NCBI RefSeq assembly: GCF_004770045.1
Contig: NZ_RQFO01000016.1
Location: 273,501-337,500, forward strand
Reading direction: 5' to 3'
Length of the DNA: 64,000 nt
Source of the DNA: Leptospira montravelensis
GTDB taxonomy: Bacteria > Spirochaetota > Leptospiria > Leptospirales > Leptospiraceae
Both the position numbers and the translations under genes were made by a program. Shown in pieces: positions 26,487 through 35,921 of this stretch. Within the stretch, counting starts at the first letter, position 1. Each line of letters opens with the position of its first letter. The notes under the pieces were generated by a model that worked only from the letters and a program-made list of their open reading frames with translations, ran no database searches and was not told the DNA's origin.

Positions 26487-28403
26487 ATGGAACAATATTG
26501 GAGCAGATTTTTAGAAAAACCAACTCTATCCATCTGCCTCCTCTTTCTTGTCATCACCGTCTCCGTAACTTCTTATCTTTATTCTATTTTAAAACCAACA
26601 GATGGCTCCTTGACAGAGTATTACCTCGCCGAGAATACAGAATACTTTGTTGGGGATATACCAGCTGACGATGACGGAAGAATCGATTTTCAGAAAATGC
26701 ATAAAGTGTATTGGGAATCCATATTTGGTTGGATCAATGATTCAGAACTCCAACGAATCACTGATTCAGAATTTATTTGGTTACGTTCGAAAGCCTTCCC
26801 CAATCACCAAGAAAAAAAAGAATTATATTTATTATTAGAACATGGTGGTTTGAACATAGAAATCTTTAATGAATATGGAGATTCTATTTTCAAGTATGGA
26901 AATTTTTCGGACCAAGAAAGACTTCCAAATATTTTCCAATCCAAATTTGATTGGGTTAAAGTTCCAAATGATGATTCAAAGTATTATTATTTAAGATTGT
27001 ATCACAAAAAAGGAATTCTCTTTCTCATCTCGATTGTAGAAAATCTTGTAGGGAAACAAACGGCTCTTTATAGAGAAATAGCATTAAAAAATTTAACACC
27101 CATTTTCTTTCATTCTTTCTTTTTGATGATTGGAATCATCTGTGCCATAGTATATTCTATTGAATTCAAAAAACAATATAACATACTCCTTGACTTTGCT
27201 GCATTTTCATTATGTTTCGGTCTACTTGGCCTTACATCTAATGTACTTATTCGGTATTTATTTACCAATTCAGAAACCTTATTTATCCTTACGACTATTG
27301 CTTCCAATTTTGTTTTTATTCCTATGTTATCAGGTGTTCGTCGACTTTTTGGCAGCGGAAGTTTTCGGGTTCTTGATATCTTAATTTATATAGATGTATT
27401 CATTTGTTCCTTAACCACCATTTTGGTTTTTTCCCTTCCTTTCTTTGACTTATCACATACACTACTGATCAGTAGCAGAACTTTTTTCATCCTATTCAAT
27501 CTTTTGAATATTTTAGGACCCATATATATAACGTTTGAATCTTGGAAAAAAGGAAATCAGGAAGCTTTTGGTCATTTTATTGGATTTAGCGTTACACTCC
27601 TCCTCGTTATCTTAGAAATTTTTCTCGCAGTCAAATCCAATGATAACTCTACAAACAAAGTAGTTCTTTGGGGTGTTCTTTTTGGTGTGATCTCTCAAGG
27701 ATTTGCCTTAGAACGTACGATTTTTGCTAATAGACAAAAAGCACAGGTTTATAAAGAAGATTTATTAAAAGCAGAAAAATCACTAAAAGAAAGCCAACTC
27801 AAAACTCTTCAAACAAAAATGAGTCCCCATTATTTATTCAATTCTTTGAATACAATCCATGCTCTACATAAAATAAAACCAGAGTTAATTGGTGATGCAA
27901 TTTTAAGTCTTGCCAATAATTATCGATTTATTTCCGACCGAACCGATAGAGATTGGATTCCTTTTGAAGAAGAATGGAATTTTTTAGAAGACTACTTACA
28001 TCTTCAAAAATTAAGATTTTATGACACAATCAAAATTGACTTTAAAAAGTCGGGAGATTTTTCTTCAGTAGTTCTTCCTCCTCTATTACTTCAACCTATC
28101 ATTGAAAATTCTTTCAAACATGGATTCCGCGGTTCCGCAGAAGAACAGTTCCAACTATTTATACATGCAAAAATGATTCGAGATTCTGTTTTTAGTTTTG
28201 TGGTTTATGACAATGGAATAGGTATTCCTGAAGATTTACTTGCTGATAAAACTAAATTATTAGCTAGATCTCTAGGAAATATTAAGGAACGATTAAAAAA
28301 TCTTTATACAGAATTTAGTTTCGAAGTGACAAGAAATTTCCCAGAAGGGGCAAGAACTGAAATCGAAATAATACTTAATTCTCGTGTTCAACAAGTTCCC
28401 TAA
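26487..28403 (+). CDS. LytS-type membrane sensor histidine kinase
   Basis: 638 residues. A first membrane segment (about 15-32), an extracytoplasmic domain to about 190, then seven hydrophobic segments (about 200-400). The kinase part has the His_kinase signature KMSPHYLFNSLNTI with phospho-accepting His448, PPLLLQPIIENSFKHG and a HATPase end (YDNGIGIP, GNIKERLKNLY). Kinases of this type pair with LytTR regulators; the one at 19835-20572 is the only candidate in the window. The 3' end overlaps the SCO1 gene convergently by 29 bases. Confidence 0.88.
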   Translation: MEQYWSRFLEKPTLSICLLFLVITVSVTSYLYSILKPTDGSLTEYYLAENTEYFVGDIPADDDGRIDFQKMHKVYWESIFGWINDSELQRITDSEFIWLRSKAFPNHQEKKELYLLLEHGGLNIEIFNEYGDSIFKYGNFSDQERLPNIFQSKFDWVKVPNDDSKYYYLRLYHKKGILFLISIVENLVGKQTALYREIALKNLTPIFFHSFFLMIGIICAIVYSIEFKKQYNILLDFAAFSLCFGLLGLTSNVLIRYLFTNSETLFILTTIASNFVFIPMLSGVRRLFGSGSFRVLDILIYIDVFICSLTTILVFSLPFFDLSHTLLISSRTFFILFNLLNILGPIYITFESWKKGNQEAFGHFIGFSVTLLLVILEIFLAVKSNDNSTNKVVLWGVLFGVISQGFALERTIFANRQKAQVYKEDLLKAEKSLKESQLKTLQTKMSPHYLFNSLNTIHALHKIKPELIGDAILSLANNYRFISDRTDRDWIPFEEEWNFLEDYLHLQKLRFYDTIKIDFKKSGDFSSVVLPPLLLQPIIENSFKHGFRGSAEEQFQLFIHAKMIRDSVFSFVVYDNGIGIPEDLLADKTKLLARSLGNIKERLKNLYTEFSFEVTRNFPEGARTEIEIILNSRVQQVP

Positions 28404-28947
28404 GTTTAGTGGCAAGAGCATTCGCTGAGACTCCACCAGGAAAATTGGCAAGAGTATTCAAATCTTCATCTAACACATAAATAAAATTGGAATGATCGAT
28501 TCGGTAATTTTTTCCATCACCAACTTTTTCCCGAACAATTCCAAATAAATCCGTGAGTTTTATTAATGATTCTGCATTGGGTGAAAGTGCTGTTAAATTT
28601 TTTCCAGGAAAATTTTGAATGTAATTTTTGAGAGTTGTTGGAGAGTCCCTTTCTGGATCAAGAGTTACAAATATAAATCGAAAACGATTCGATTTTTCAC
28701 CTAATATCAGTGAGGCCCTTCCAAAGTTTGTTAAGGCCAAAGGACACATATCAGGACAATGAGAAAATCCAAAATAAAGAACCGATTTTTTTTCAGACCA
28801 AAATTTTGGTTCTAACAAAGTACCATCTGGATTAACAAAAGATAGGTGTTTCCACTCTTCTTTAATATGATCTTCTTTGGATTTACAAAAAAAACTAAAG
28901 GTTAGAATCAATAAAATAATTACTAGTTTTATACTGCGACGATCCAA
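28375..28947 (-). CDS. SCO1/SenC copper chaperone, lipoprotein-like
   Basis: 190 residues. The N-terminal hydrophobic segment ends in FSFFC (Cys21), a possible lipobox. The thioredoxin-like fold carries the copper ligands C64-P-D-M-C68 and His152 (IDHSNF). FVTLDPERD is another family hallmark. SCO proteins deliver copper to the CuA site of cytochrome oxidase or to other cuproenzymes. Its start overlaps the end of the multicopper oxidase gene by 19 bases, so it is the last gene of a four-gene copper operon. Confidence 0.9.
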   Translation of the reverse strand: MDRRSIKLVIILLILTFSFFCKSKEDHIKEEWKHLSFVNPDGTLLEPKFWSEKKSVLYFGFSHCPDMCPLALTNFGRASLILGEKSNRFRFIFVTLDPERDSPTTLKNYIQNFPGKNLTALSPNAESLIKLTDLFGIVREKVGDGKNYRIDHSNFIYVLDEDLNTLANFPGGVSANALATKLRELVEHEN

Positions 28948-29999
28948 CCCATACCTCCATTTTCCGCCATATGTGTTTGGTGTGGATGAAACATATATCT
29001 ACCTTTTTTCTTTAGGACAAATTCAATCACCACGCGTTCTGTTTGGCCCAATGATACTACATCAGAGTGACCATCGGGAATTGTACTTCCTAAACTTCGG
29101 ATGATATCAAAAGTTTGTGCGTGCAAATGAAAAGTAATGATAGGCTCTCTTTCCATCATATTTTGAATGTAAAAACGTACTCGTTCCCCAACAGGAACTT
29201 TCATAGGGTATCTGTCATAAATTCCAGCAATTCCATTCCAAGTATAATAATCGTTTCTCCCCTTGCCTTTGGTATCCCATCCAGAAAATGTTAAAACAAA
29301 TTCGTGTGCTGGTTTGCGTTTGACCGGTGGATCCACAAGTAAAGCACCATACAAACCTTTGGCGGTATGTAACATTAACGGTGGAACATGGCAATGATAA
29401 GGATGAAGTCCAACTGGACCCGCTTCTATTTGATATGTCCTTTCACCGAAAGCAGGGATCGGTTCCCAACCGTCTTCTAATGGATCGTGTGTCCCATGAA
29501 AATGTAAGGAATGAGGATCCGGGCTTGAATTTTTGACATGAATACGAAGAGTATCACCTAAATTTGCCCGTAGAACTGGTCCAGGAACCAATCCATCAAA
29601 GGTCCAAGCAGGATAATTGACATTATGTGCTATATTCATACTTAAAGGAAAAAGATTTAAATTAAAATCTTTCACCTTATTTTTCGTATTTGAATAGTTA
29701 GGTGGGTAATAAAAGCGCTCAGTATACTCTTCTTTAATAAAAAAAGGAGGGTGCGCCATACTTCCATAGGTATTTGTAGCACGTAAGCTTCCGCCAGCTC
29801 CTATCGAGTTTTGATAGTTATCGCTAACGGTTGGTGTAGTTACAATTCCAAAGTTTGCTGCAGAGGATGAATTACCAGGATCAGAAGGTCCACAAATTTC
29901 CTCAGAATTTCGAATGTTATTTCTCATGGAACCAAACAATGATCCCACAAACCCCATCACTCCAAATCCTATCGTTGTTAAAAAACTCTTCCGATCCAT
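28929..29999 (-). CDS. Two-domain multicopper oxidase (laccase/nitrite-reductase-like)
   Basis: 356 residues with an N-terminal signal or anchor (about 5-24) and no twin-arginine motif. The first cupredoxin domain has H163, H166-F-H168-G-T-H171 and HPYHCHVPPLMLHTAKGLYG with Cys203, His204 and His211. The second has HLHAQTF (His291, His293) and FHPHQTHM (His338, His340, His343). This supplies a type 1 site in domain 1 and a trinuclear cluster, as in two-domain laccases that assemble as trimers. The C-to-H spacing recalls NirK, but the axial position appears to be Leu216 rather than Met. Substrate unknown. Confidence 0.82.
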   Translation of the reverse strand: MDRKSFLTTIGFGVMGFVGSLFGSMRNNIRNSEEICGPSDPGNSSSAANFGIVTTPTVSDNYQNSIGAGGSLRATNTYGSMAHPPFFIKEEYTERFYYPPNYSNTKNKVKDFNLNLFPLSMNIAHNVNYPAWTFDGLVPGPVLRANLGDTLRIHVKNSSPDPHSLHFHGTHDPLEDGWEPIPAFGERTYQIEAGPVGLHPYHCHVPPLMLHTAKGLYGALLVDPPVKRKPAHEFVLTFSGWDTKGKGRNDYYTWNGIAGIYDRYPMKVPVGERVRFYIQNMMEREPIITFHLHAQTFDIIRSLGSTIPDGHSDVVSLGQTERVVIEFVLKKKGRYMFHPHQTHMAENGGMGWIVAV

Positions 30000-30025
30000 A
30001 AATAAACTCTCTTTTATCTATAACA

Positions 30026-30337
30026 CTAAATGTGAGAAATTAAACTTAGAACCCACACAAGCACAAAAACTCCAAATCCACCACCAACTGCAATTTGTTT
30101 GAATTTCTTTTCGTATTCTTTGTCAGCAAACAAAAGATAGATGGCAGGCCCAAGAACTGGAATTACCAAGATCACGAGCGACCAAATGATTTGTTTTGTA
30201 GTATCAATATCTTTTTGTTTGGAAAGTCCAAACAAAGCCAATGGAGCCCATACCATCGTTAAAACGAAGGGAAGGTAATACGCGTAAGAGCCGATAAAAT
30301 AAGTCCAAAAACCTGGGTTTGCAAAAGTTGTTTCCAT
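30026..30337 (-). CDS. Small three-segment membrane protein (PLDc_N-like)
   Basis: 103 residues with three hydrophobic segments (about 12-33, 45-68, 82-102). The middle segment IWSLVILVIPVLGPAIYLLF followed by charged residues resembles the PLDc_N or cardiolipin synthase N-terminal type of membrane module. The same pattern ends the neighbouring cupredoxin/beta-helix protein (WLILLVPFIGSLIYLYSKES), so the two may associate in the membrane. SD AGGAG precedes the ATG. It lies inside the copper operon. Confidence 0.65.
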   Translation of the reverse strand: METTFANPGFWTYFIGSYAYYLPFVLTMVWAPLALFGLSKQKDIDTTKQIIWSLVILVIPVLGPAIYLLFADKEYEKKFKQIAVGGGFGVFVLVWVLSLISHI

Positions 30338-30355
30338 AAATAATCTCCTAAATGA

Positions 30356-32326
30356 TTATACAGACGGTTCCGTTACCGCTGTCATCGCATAACCGGCATA
30401 AGCCAGAATTGTAAAGAAAAGTAAAATACCACCAAAAACAACGGTATTTCGAACGGCTCGTGAAACCTTAGATTCTTTGGAATATAAATAAATCAAAGAA
30501 CCAATAAATGGTACGAGTAAAATCAACCAAAAGTACGTATCTACTTTTGCACCTCTTGCAGAGAATCGATCCAAGATCGAAAGTCCTGTCCAAGCTGCAA
30601 ATATGGCGAATGGAAGTAGATAACCTATCAAATGAAAATACCAAGTTTTTAAAGTACCTGGGAAATGAACTCTCCATCCAGAGGTATACATTTTATTTGA
30701 TGCTATATCAAACTCTGCTTGGCTGAGTTTTGGTAATTCCGCTGCTTCAATTAAACCTTTGTTAGTCTCAAATACATCGTGTGCGGGAATTACATTTGCC
30801 AAACTTTCTTTAGGCATGTTCATTTGAGCTCCGGGAATTGGTTGGTTTTTATAAGAACCTAACACAAATTCACGAAGGTTTGCTTGCACAAACAAAGCAA
30901 GTAAACCAATACTTGAAGACATATCTCCAGAATGTGGGTAACGAATCCCTGAACAAGACTGTAGCGAGTCCAGAAATGGTGGGCTTGATACGCCGTAGGA
31001 ATTTCCTTCAAAACAGTTTCCCACATTGACTGGACCGCTCAGAGCAATGTCTCCACGACCGGAATGATACACTTGATTGTTACGAATGACGTTGTTATTG
31101 GAGATCCAAATATTTTCGTCAATATTCATAGTGACTAAAATTCCATAGTTGTTATGGTTAAAAACCAAATTATCTTCGACTAGGTTTTCTAGTGCACCAA
31201 GGAGTGCGATTCCATTTCCAATGGACGGATATTCCAACTTTTTGGAAGGAGCATTGGTATTGTTATTGTCATACACTATGTTTTTCTTCACCACAATTTG
31301 TTTTTGTGGAGGAAGTAACTCACGATCCAAAGTGTTAGGACCAATTCCTAATTGGTTTTTTCTCCAAATGGAAGACAAAAGATATAAGTTTCCACTCGAA
31401 TTGGTTCCAGAATAACCAAGTGCATTGTTTTCTGAAATTACATCATTAATTATCGCATTACATGGATTACACTGTCCTATATAAAATCCAGAATCAGGAG
31501 ATCCAGATGCATAGGAATGTTCCATAAGTCCATCTTCTGAATCAAATGCATAAATTCCATAGTCTCCGTTATTATAGGCCGTTAAATAGGAACCACGATA
31601 TCCTTTTACACCTGTCCAATACACACCATTCAGTGTTGCATTTCTTGTTGTTAGGTTTTCAACAGCAACACCGTCGGCACCAACGACCATGATTCCGTTT
31701 CCACGTAAAAATTCGCCATCAATAATGGTTTCATTACGATCTTCACCACGAATCACAATGGAAGGCGTAGTGACAGTCACCTCTTCTTTATAAATTCCTT
31801 TGGCCACAAGAACCAAGTCTCCTGGTGAGGCAGCATCCACTGCATTTTGTATGGTATTGTATTGGGAAGGAACTTTGCGAGTTACACCTGTCCATTTTTT
31901 TGATATCTTCGACTTAGCAATGTTCGTCTGAGGATTGTATGTGGCATCACCAATGACAGCAACTCCGGTCATTCCAATTTTGCCATCAGGAGAGGCATGG
32001 AAGGAACAGAAATAAGGGTACACACCTTCTTCTGGGAAAAACACATCGGTATGTGCACCACGAAACATAGCCAAATTCCCAAATGTTTTCTCTGTGGACC
32101 AATCTTTGGTGATGGAGATGGCATTGTGAGGGTTGTTTCCTTCGTTCACAAATCGAATTTTACCGCCTTTGAACGTCCGAATGACTGGCGGGTGAAAGGC
32201 ATTGTCCATCATCGTAACATGGACGAAGGCCGAATTGGCAGGGTCTTCCGAACTACAATGATTCATACCAAAGGTTATGAATACTGCAATGAAGATTCCC
32301 AATAAATATTTTTTGGTCTGTTTCAT
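30356..32326 (-). CDS. Cupredoxin / parallel beta-helix (NosD-like) / membrane-tail fusion lipoprotein
   Basis: 656 residues from the ATG at 32326, with GGGAAAGAG just upstream. The signal ends near Cys24 (FGMNHC), a possible lipobox. A plastocyanin-like domain (about 32-125) has apparent copper ligands His67 (NPHNAI), Cys107 and His110 (YFCSFH) and Met119. A right-handed beta-helix (about 140-480) follows, starting with YNTIQNAVDAASPGDLVLVA and containing repeats such as NDVISENNALGYSG and VIRNNQVYHS, of the NosD/CASH type. The C-terminus has three or more membrane segments (about 555-655). NosD-like proteins assist copper enzymes; this fusion is unusual and its task is inferred as copper handling for the downstream oxidase. 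Confidence 0.75.
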   Translation of the reverse strand: MKQTKKYLLGIFIAVFITFGMNHCSSEDPANSAFVHVTMMDNAFHPPVIRTFKGGKIRFVNEGNNPHNAISITKDWSTEKTFGNLAMFRGAHTDVFFPEEGVYPYFCSFHASPDGKIGMTGVAVIGDATYNPQTNIAKSKISKKWTGVTRKVPSQYNTIQNAVDAASPGDLVLVAKGIYKEEVTVTTPSIVIRGEDRNETIIDGEFLRGNGIMVVGADGVAVENLTTRNATLNGVYWTGVKGYRGSYLTAYNNGDYGIYAFDSEDGLMEHSYASGSPDSGFYIGQCNPCNAIINDVISENNALGYSGTNSSGNLYLLSSIWRKNQLGIGPNTLDRELLPPQKQIVVKKNIVYDNNNTNAPSKKLEYPSIGNGIALLGALENLVEDNLVFNHNNYGILVTMNIDENIWISNNNVIRNNQVYHSGRGDIALSGPVNVGNCFEGNSYGVSSPPFLDSLQSCSGIRYPHSGDMSSSIGLLALFVQANLREFVLGSYKNQPIPGAQMNMPKESLANVIPAHDVFETNKGLIEAAELPKLSQAEFDIASNKMYTSGWRVHFPGTLKTWYFHLIGYLLPFAIFAAWTGLSILDRFSARGAKVDTYFWLILLVPFIGSLIYLYSKESKVSRAVRNTVVFGGILLFFTILAYAGYAMTAVTEPSV

Positions 32327-32367
32327 AGCTCTTTCCCGGAACATGAGGATTCCCTCACATTTGAAGA

Positions 32368-32396
32368 ATTTTACATCTGTGTTAAAACTTTGTCAA
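32368..32396 (-). promoter_or_regulatory. Sigma70-type promoter of the copper operon
   Basis: On the minus strand TTGACA (32396-32391) and TAAAAT (32373-32368) are exactly 17 bases apart and lie about 40 bases before the start of the cupredoxin/beta-helix gene. The match to consensus is close. No metal-regulator palindrome was seen around it. Confidence 0.65.
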
Positions 32397-32403
32397 TGTT
32401 AAA

Positions 32404-33030
32404 TCAAAGGAAGGAGGAAAAATATACAAATAAGAGATTTTGTAGTTCTGAAAGGATTGCCTTTTTTTCGGCCGGTTTCCCCTTTCTTTGGGCAATTTTG
32501 ACAACGGAATCTACAGTTTCCACGATCATTAAAGAACTATAATAGGCTCGTTTTTTATCTACTTTGGGAAACAAACTAAGAATTACTTTTTCTGCTAACG
32601 ACTTTGCAAAACGTTCATTACTTTCGATGTCTAACTTTAACAGAGCTTGGTTTGTATAAAGAATCGAATTAATCAGACGATACCCTTTTACCTCGTTTAA
32701 CGTCCGTTGGAAGGAATGTAAGGTAAAATCAATAAACTCAGGTGTAAATTTTTTTCTTTTTTTTAGTTCTTCATCCACAAGTTTGAAAAAAAAGTCATGT
32801 AGAATTATATAACATGATTCCGCGTGGGAATAAACAATGGATTCTTTATTTGGAAAAAACTGATAAATGGATCCTACAGGGATTCCACTTCTATCTGCAA
32901 TCAAATCCGTTGTTAAATCGTCATACCCAACCTCACCTAACAATTCTATGGTTGTATCTATGATTTTTTGATATCTTTCCTTGGAACGTTTTTGTTGGGG
33001 AATTTTCCTTGGATTTAATTTTATATTCAT
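32404..33030 (-). CDS. TetR family regulator of the efflux operon
   Basis: 208 residues. The N-terminal helix-turn-helix has YQKIIDTTIELLGEVGYDDL, TDLIADRSGIPVGSIYQFF and PNKESIVY. The C-terminal helices have no recognised ligand motif. Its start overlaps the macB stop by 4 bases (ATGA), so it is the last gene of the TolC-MacA-MacB operon and probably a feedback repressor of it. The copper-operon promoter begins directly at its 3' end. Confidence 0.87.
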   Translation of the reverse strand: MNIKLNPRKIPQQKRSKERYQKIIDTTIELLGEVGYDDLTTDLIADRSGIPVGSIYQFFPNKESIVYSHAESCYIILHDFFFKLVDEELKKRKKFTPEFIDFTLHSFQRTLNEVKGYRLINSILYTNQALLKLDIESNERFAKSLAEKVILSLFPKVDKKRAYYSSLMIVETVDSVVKIAQRKGKPAEKKAILSELQNLLFVYFSSFL

Positions 33031-34973
33031 TCTGATCTTAGTGCGACTATGGGACTCAATTTTGCAGCGTATTCAGAAGGCCACCAACCAAAAAGAATTC
33101 CAATCGATATGGAAAATAGAAAGGCAAATCCTATAGATGGAAAGGATAAAACAATACTCCAACCAAAGTATTCTTGTAAAAACAATACTGCTAATATCCC
33201 AAAAACAAGTCCAACGATCCCTCCCGTCAAACTGGTTAAAGTGGATTCAATTAAAAATTGAATCCGGATATCAGATTCTCTAGCTCCGAGTGCTTTCCGT
33301 AAACCAATTTCTTTGGTTCTTTCTTTCACAGAAACTAACATAATGTTCATAATTCCAATCCCACCTACAACAAGAGAAACAGTTGCTAGTGCGATGAGTA
33401 ATGTTGTCATTGTTTGATTAGTTTCAGACACTGCTGATTGGATATCAGCCATATTCATTACTTGGTAAATATTACCCATTGCTTCATTGGTTCCATGTCT
33501 CTCATGTAAAAAACGTTTTAAGGAAGTGGTAAATTCTTCGGAAGATTCTGTTTTTTCTAATTCCATTTCCAAACTGTCGACAGCATCTTTGTTTAACAAC
33601 CTTCGCATAGCAGTATTTAAAGGAATCAGAATCACGTCGTCTTGATCGCGAAAACCAGCACTTCCTTTTTCTGGAAGAAGTCCTACCACACGAAATAGAA
33701 TTCGATTTACTTTTAAATAAGTTCCAACAGGATTTTTTCCTTCATACAATTCTCTCACTACTGTGTTTCCCACAAGACAAACGAGAGCTCTTTTTTGATT
33801 TTCTTCTTCTGTAAAAAATCTACCTTCTACAGGTTCCAAATTTCTTAATGTTTCGTAATTGGGACTGGCTCCAGTAATATAACTATTCCAGTTTCTATTT
33901 CCAAAAACAAGTTGCCCTCTTCCATTCACAACAGCAGAGATTTGTTTCACTTCTGGGAATTTTTTGGATACCGCTCCTACATCAAAAACATCCAATCGAT
34001 TGACAGTACCTGCTTCCAGTGAAACTCCACCACTACGCATTCCACCTGTTCTTACGATAACCAAATTGGCACCTAACGAAGAAAACTGTTCCTCTACTGA
34101 TTTTTTGGCACCTTCTCCGAGAGCCATCACTGAGATCACACAAACTACACCAAAAAGGATACCGAGTGCTGATAAAAAAGTACGCAATCGGTTTGATGAT
34201 AAAGAAAACAAGGATTGTAAAAAAATTCCTTGGAATAGAGTCCATCCCGTTTTTCGTTTTAAATTTGTTTTAGGGAAGGAAACCAAATCTTTTTTTTTCT
34301 TTTTTCCTTCATTCGAAATAATCTTTCCATCACTCACATGAATGATTCGATCGCAAAACTCTGCCATTTCTGGTTCATGTGTTACCATCACAATGGTTTT
34401 TCCTTCTTTATGAAGCCTTTGTAATTCCAACATAATTTCAATTTTACTTTTTGAATCTAAGTTTCCCGTGGGTTCATCAGCAAAAATAATGGGTGGATCA
34501 ACAAGCAGTGCACGTGCAATGGCAACCCTTTGTTGTTGGCCACCGGAGAGTTCATTGGGGGTATGAAACATTCTGCTTTCCAAACCAACTTTCCGAAGTT
34601 GTTCTTCGGCTCTTTTTTCAGTATGATCTACATTTGTATACAATGACGGTAAACTTACGTTTTGCGATGCATTCGATTTTGCTAACAAATGGAATTGTTG
34701 AAATACAAAACCAATCATACTCCCGCGTACATCTGACAAAACATCGGATGATTCTCCGCTCACAGTTCGACCAAACAAACGGTAGGTGCCTGAATCTACA
34801 TGATCTAGTAGTCCCATCACTTGCAACAGTGTTGATTTTCCTGAACCAGATGGACCCATAATGGCAACAAATTCACCTTGGCTAATTTCTAAATCAATTC
34901 CTGATAAAACTGGAAATTTGGAATTTCCTATGGTATAAGATTTATTTAAATTTTGAATCTCGATTGCTAACAA
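33027..34973 (-). CDS. macB: MacB-type ABC exporter (ATPase fused to FtsX permease)
   Basis: 648 residues with a probable TTG start at 34973. The N-terminal ATPase has Walker A G40-[24 protein letters not shown] and DEPTGNLDS. The permease half has a membrane segment at about 265-290, a periplasmic MacB-core domain and three C-terminal segments (about 525-640) with the FtsX-like [20 protein letters not shown]. It should work with the adaptor and TolC protein encoded immediately upstream, pumping macrolides, peptides, lipids or siderophores; the substrate is not readable. Confidence 0.9.
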   Translation of the reverse strand: MLAIEIQNLNKSYTIGNSKFPVLSGIDLEISQGEFVAIMGPSGSGKSTLLQVMGLLDHVDSGTYRLFGRTVSGESSDVLSDVRGSMIGFVFQQFHLLAKSNASQNVSLPSLYTNVDHTEKRAEEQLRKVGLESRMFHTPNELSGGQQQRVAIARALLVDPPIIFADEPTGNLDSKSKIEIMLELQRLHKEGKTIVMVTHEPEMAEFCDRIIHVSDGKIISNEGKKKKKDLVSFPKTNLKRKTGWTLFQGIFLQSLFSLSSNRLRTFLSALGILFGVVCVISVMALGEGAKKSVEEQFSSLGANLVIVRTGGMRSGGVSLEAGTVNRLDVFDVGAVSKKFPEVKQISAVVNGRGQLVFGNRNWNSYITGASPNYETLRNLEPVEGRFFTEEENQKRALVCLVGNTVVRELYEGKNPVGTYLKVNRILFRVVGLLPEKGSAGFRDQDDVILIPLNTAMRRLLNKDAVDSLEMELEKTESSEEFTTSLKRFLHERHGTNEAMGNIYQVMNMADIQSAVSETNQTMTTLLIALATVSLVVGGIGIMNIMLVSVKERTKEIGLRKALGARESDIRIQFLIESTLTSLTGGIVGLVFGILAVLFLQEYFGWSIVLSFPSIGFAFLFSISIGILFGWWPSEYAAKLSPIVALRSE

Positions 34974-34976
34974 AAG

Positions 34977-35921
34977 TTATCTCTTTGGCATTTTTGGTGA
35001 GGAAAATGGCCCGCTACTACTAGACTTTTTTTCTTCCTGAATTTTTTTCTTTCGGTACACCAATTCGTTTTCTTCTAATCCCGATAGAATTGCCGTATTT
35101 TGTTCATCGGAGTTTCCAGCATTAACTGGAGTTTCTACAAGTTCACCGTCTATTTTTTTTAAAACTTTTCCTTTTCCCGAATTTCCTTTTATAAATTCAT
35201 TGGCAACAAGCAATACATCTCTTTCTTCAGAGATGATAAAATCAATTGTTATTGACATTCCACTTCTTAAATATTCAGGAATGGTTTTTAGTTCTAAATC
35301 TACATTATACATGGTCACATTATTTTCTGTGACTGCCTCATATCCTATATGAGTTACTTTTGCTTGGATGGGGACATCAGAATAAGAATCAACAGTAACA
35401 TTTGCTATCTGGCCAATTTTAATTTTGGAAAGATCCGTTTCGTCAACTTTTGCTTGGATCATCAAATTATCAGAAAGAACATAAAGAATGTCTTGTTGGG
35501 TCACCGTTTGTCCTGGACTGATATTGGATGCAATCACCAAACCACGTAATGGCGATATTACGGGTGTAGGTTTATAAAAATCTTCCCATTTTTTAAGTTC
35601 TTCTTCCCCTTTTGCCCTGGCAGCATCTAACAAGGCAGCTCTTTCTGTAGAACTCATCCAAGCTATGATTTTACCACGAGCCACATGATTTCCTTCATCA
35701 ACTAAAATAGATTCCACACGACCCGCAATTGGTGGTTTGATTTCCAATCTATTCTTTGGTATGGCAGTGCCCGTTGCTCGCACTGTAACAATCAAATCGC
35801 CACGAAACACTTTAGAAGATTCAACTTTTGTATTTGGTTTTGATTTTCCAAATCCGAAAAAGTATAAGGAGAGGGAAAGGATTACGAAAACAATGGCTAT
35901 GGAAACAAATTTAATCTTCAT
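34977..35921 (-). CDS. macA: MacA-type periplasmic adaptor (HlyD/RND membrane-fusion family)
   Basis: 314 residues. A single N-terminal membrane anchor (about 4-22) is followed by a lipoyl-like half-motif (PPIAGRVESILVDEGNHVARG), a short coiled-coil hairpin and barrel strands (GLVIASNISPGQTV, TVDSYSDVPIQAKVTHIG). The hairpin is much shorter than in E. coli MacA, giving a compact protein. It lies between tolC (11-base overlap) and macB (3-base gap), which fixes its role as the adaptor of this tripartite exporter. Confidence 0.85.
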   Translation of the reverse strand: MKIKFVSIAIVFVILSLSLYFFGFGKSKPNTKVESSKVFRGDLIVTVRATGTAIPKNRLEIKPPIAGRVESILVDEGNHVARGKIIAWMSSTERAALLDAARAKGEEELKKWEDFYKPTPVISPLRGLVIASNISPGQTVTQQDILYVLSDNLMIQAKVDETDLSKIKIGQIANVTVDSYSDVPIQAKVTHIGYEAVTENNVTMYNVDLELKTIPEYLRSGMSITIDFIISEERDVLLVANEFIKGNSGKGKVLKKIDGELVETPVNAGNSDEQNTAILSGLEENELVYRKKKIQEEKKSSSSGPFSSPKMPKR

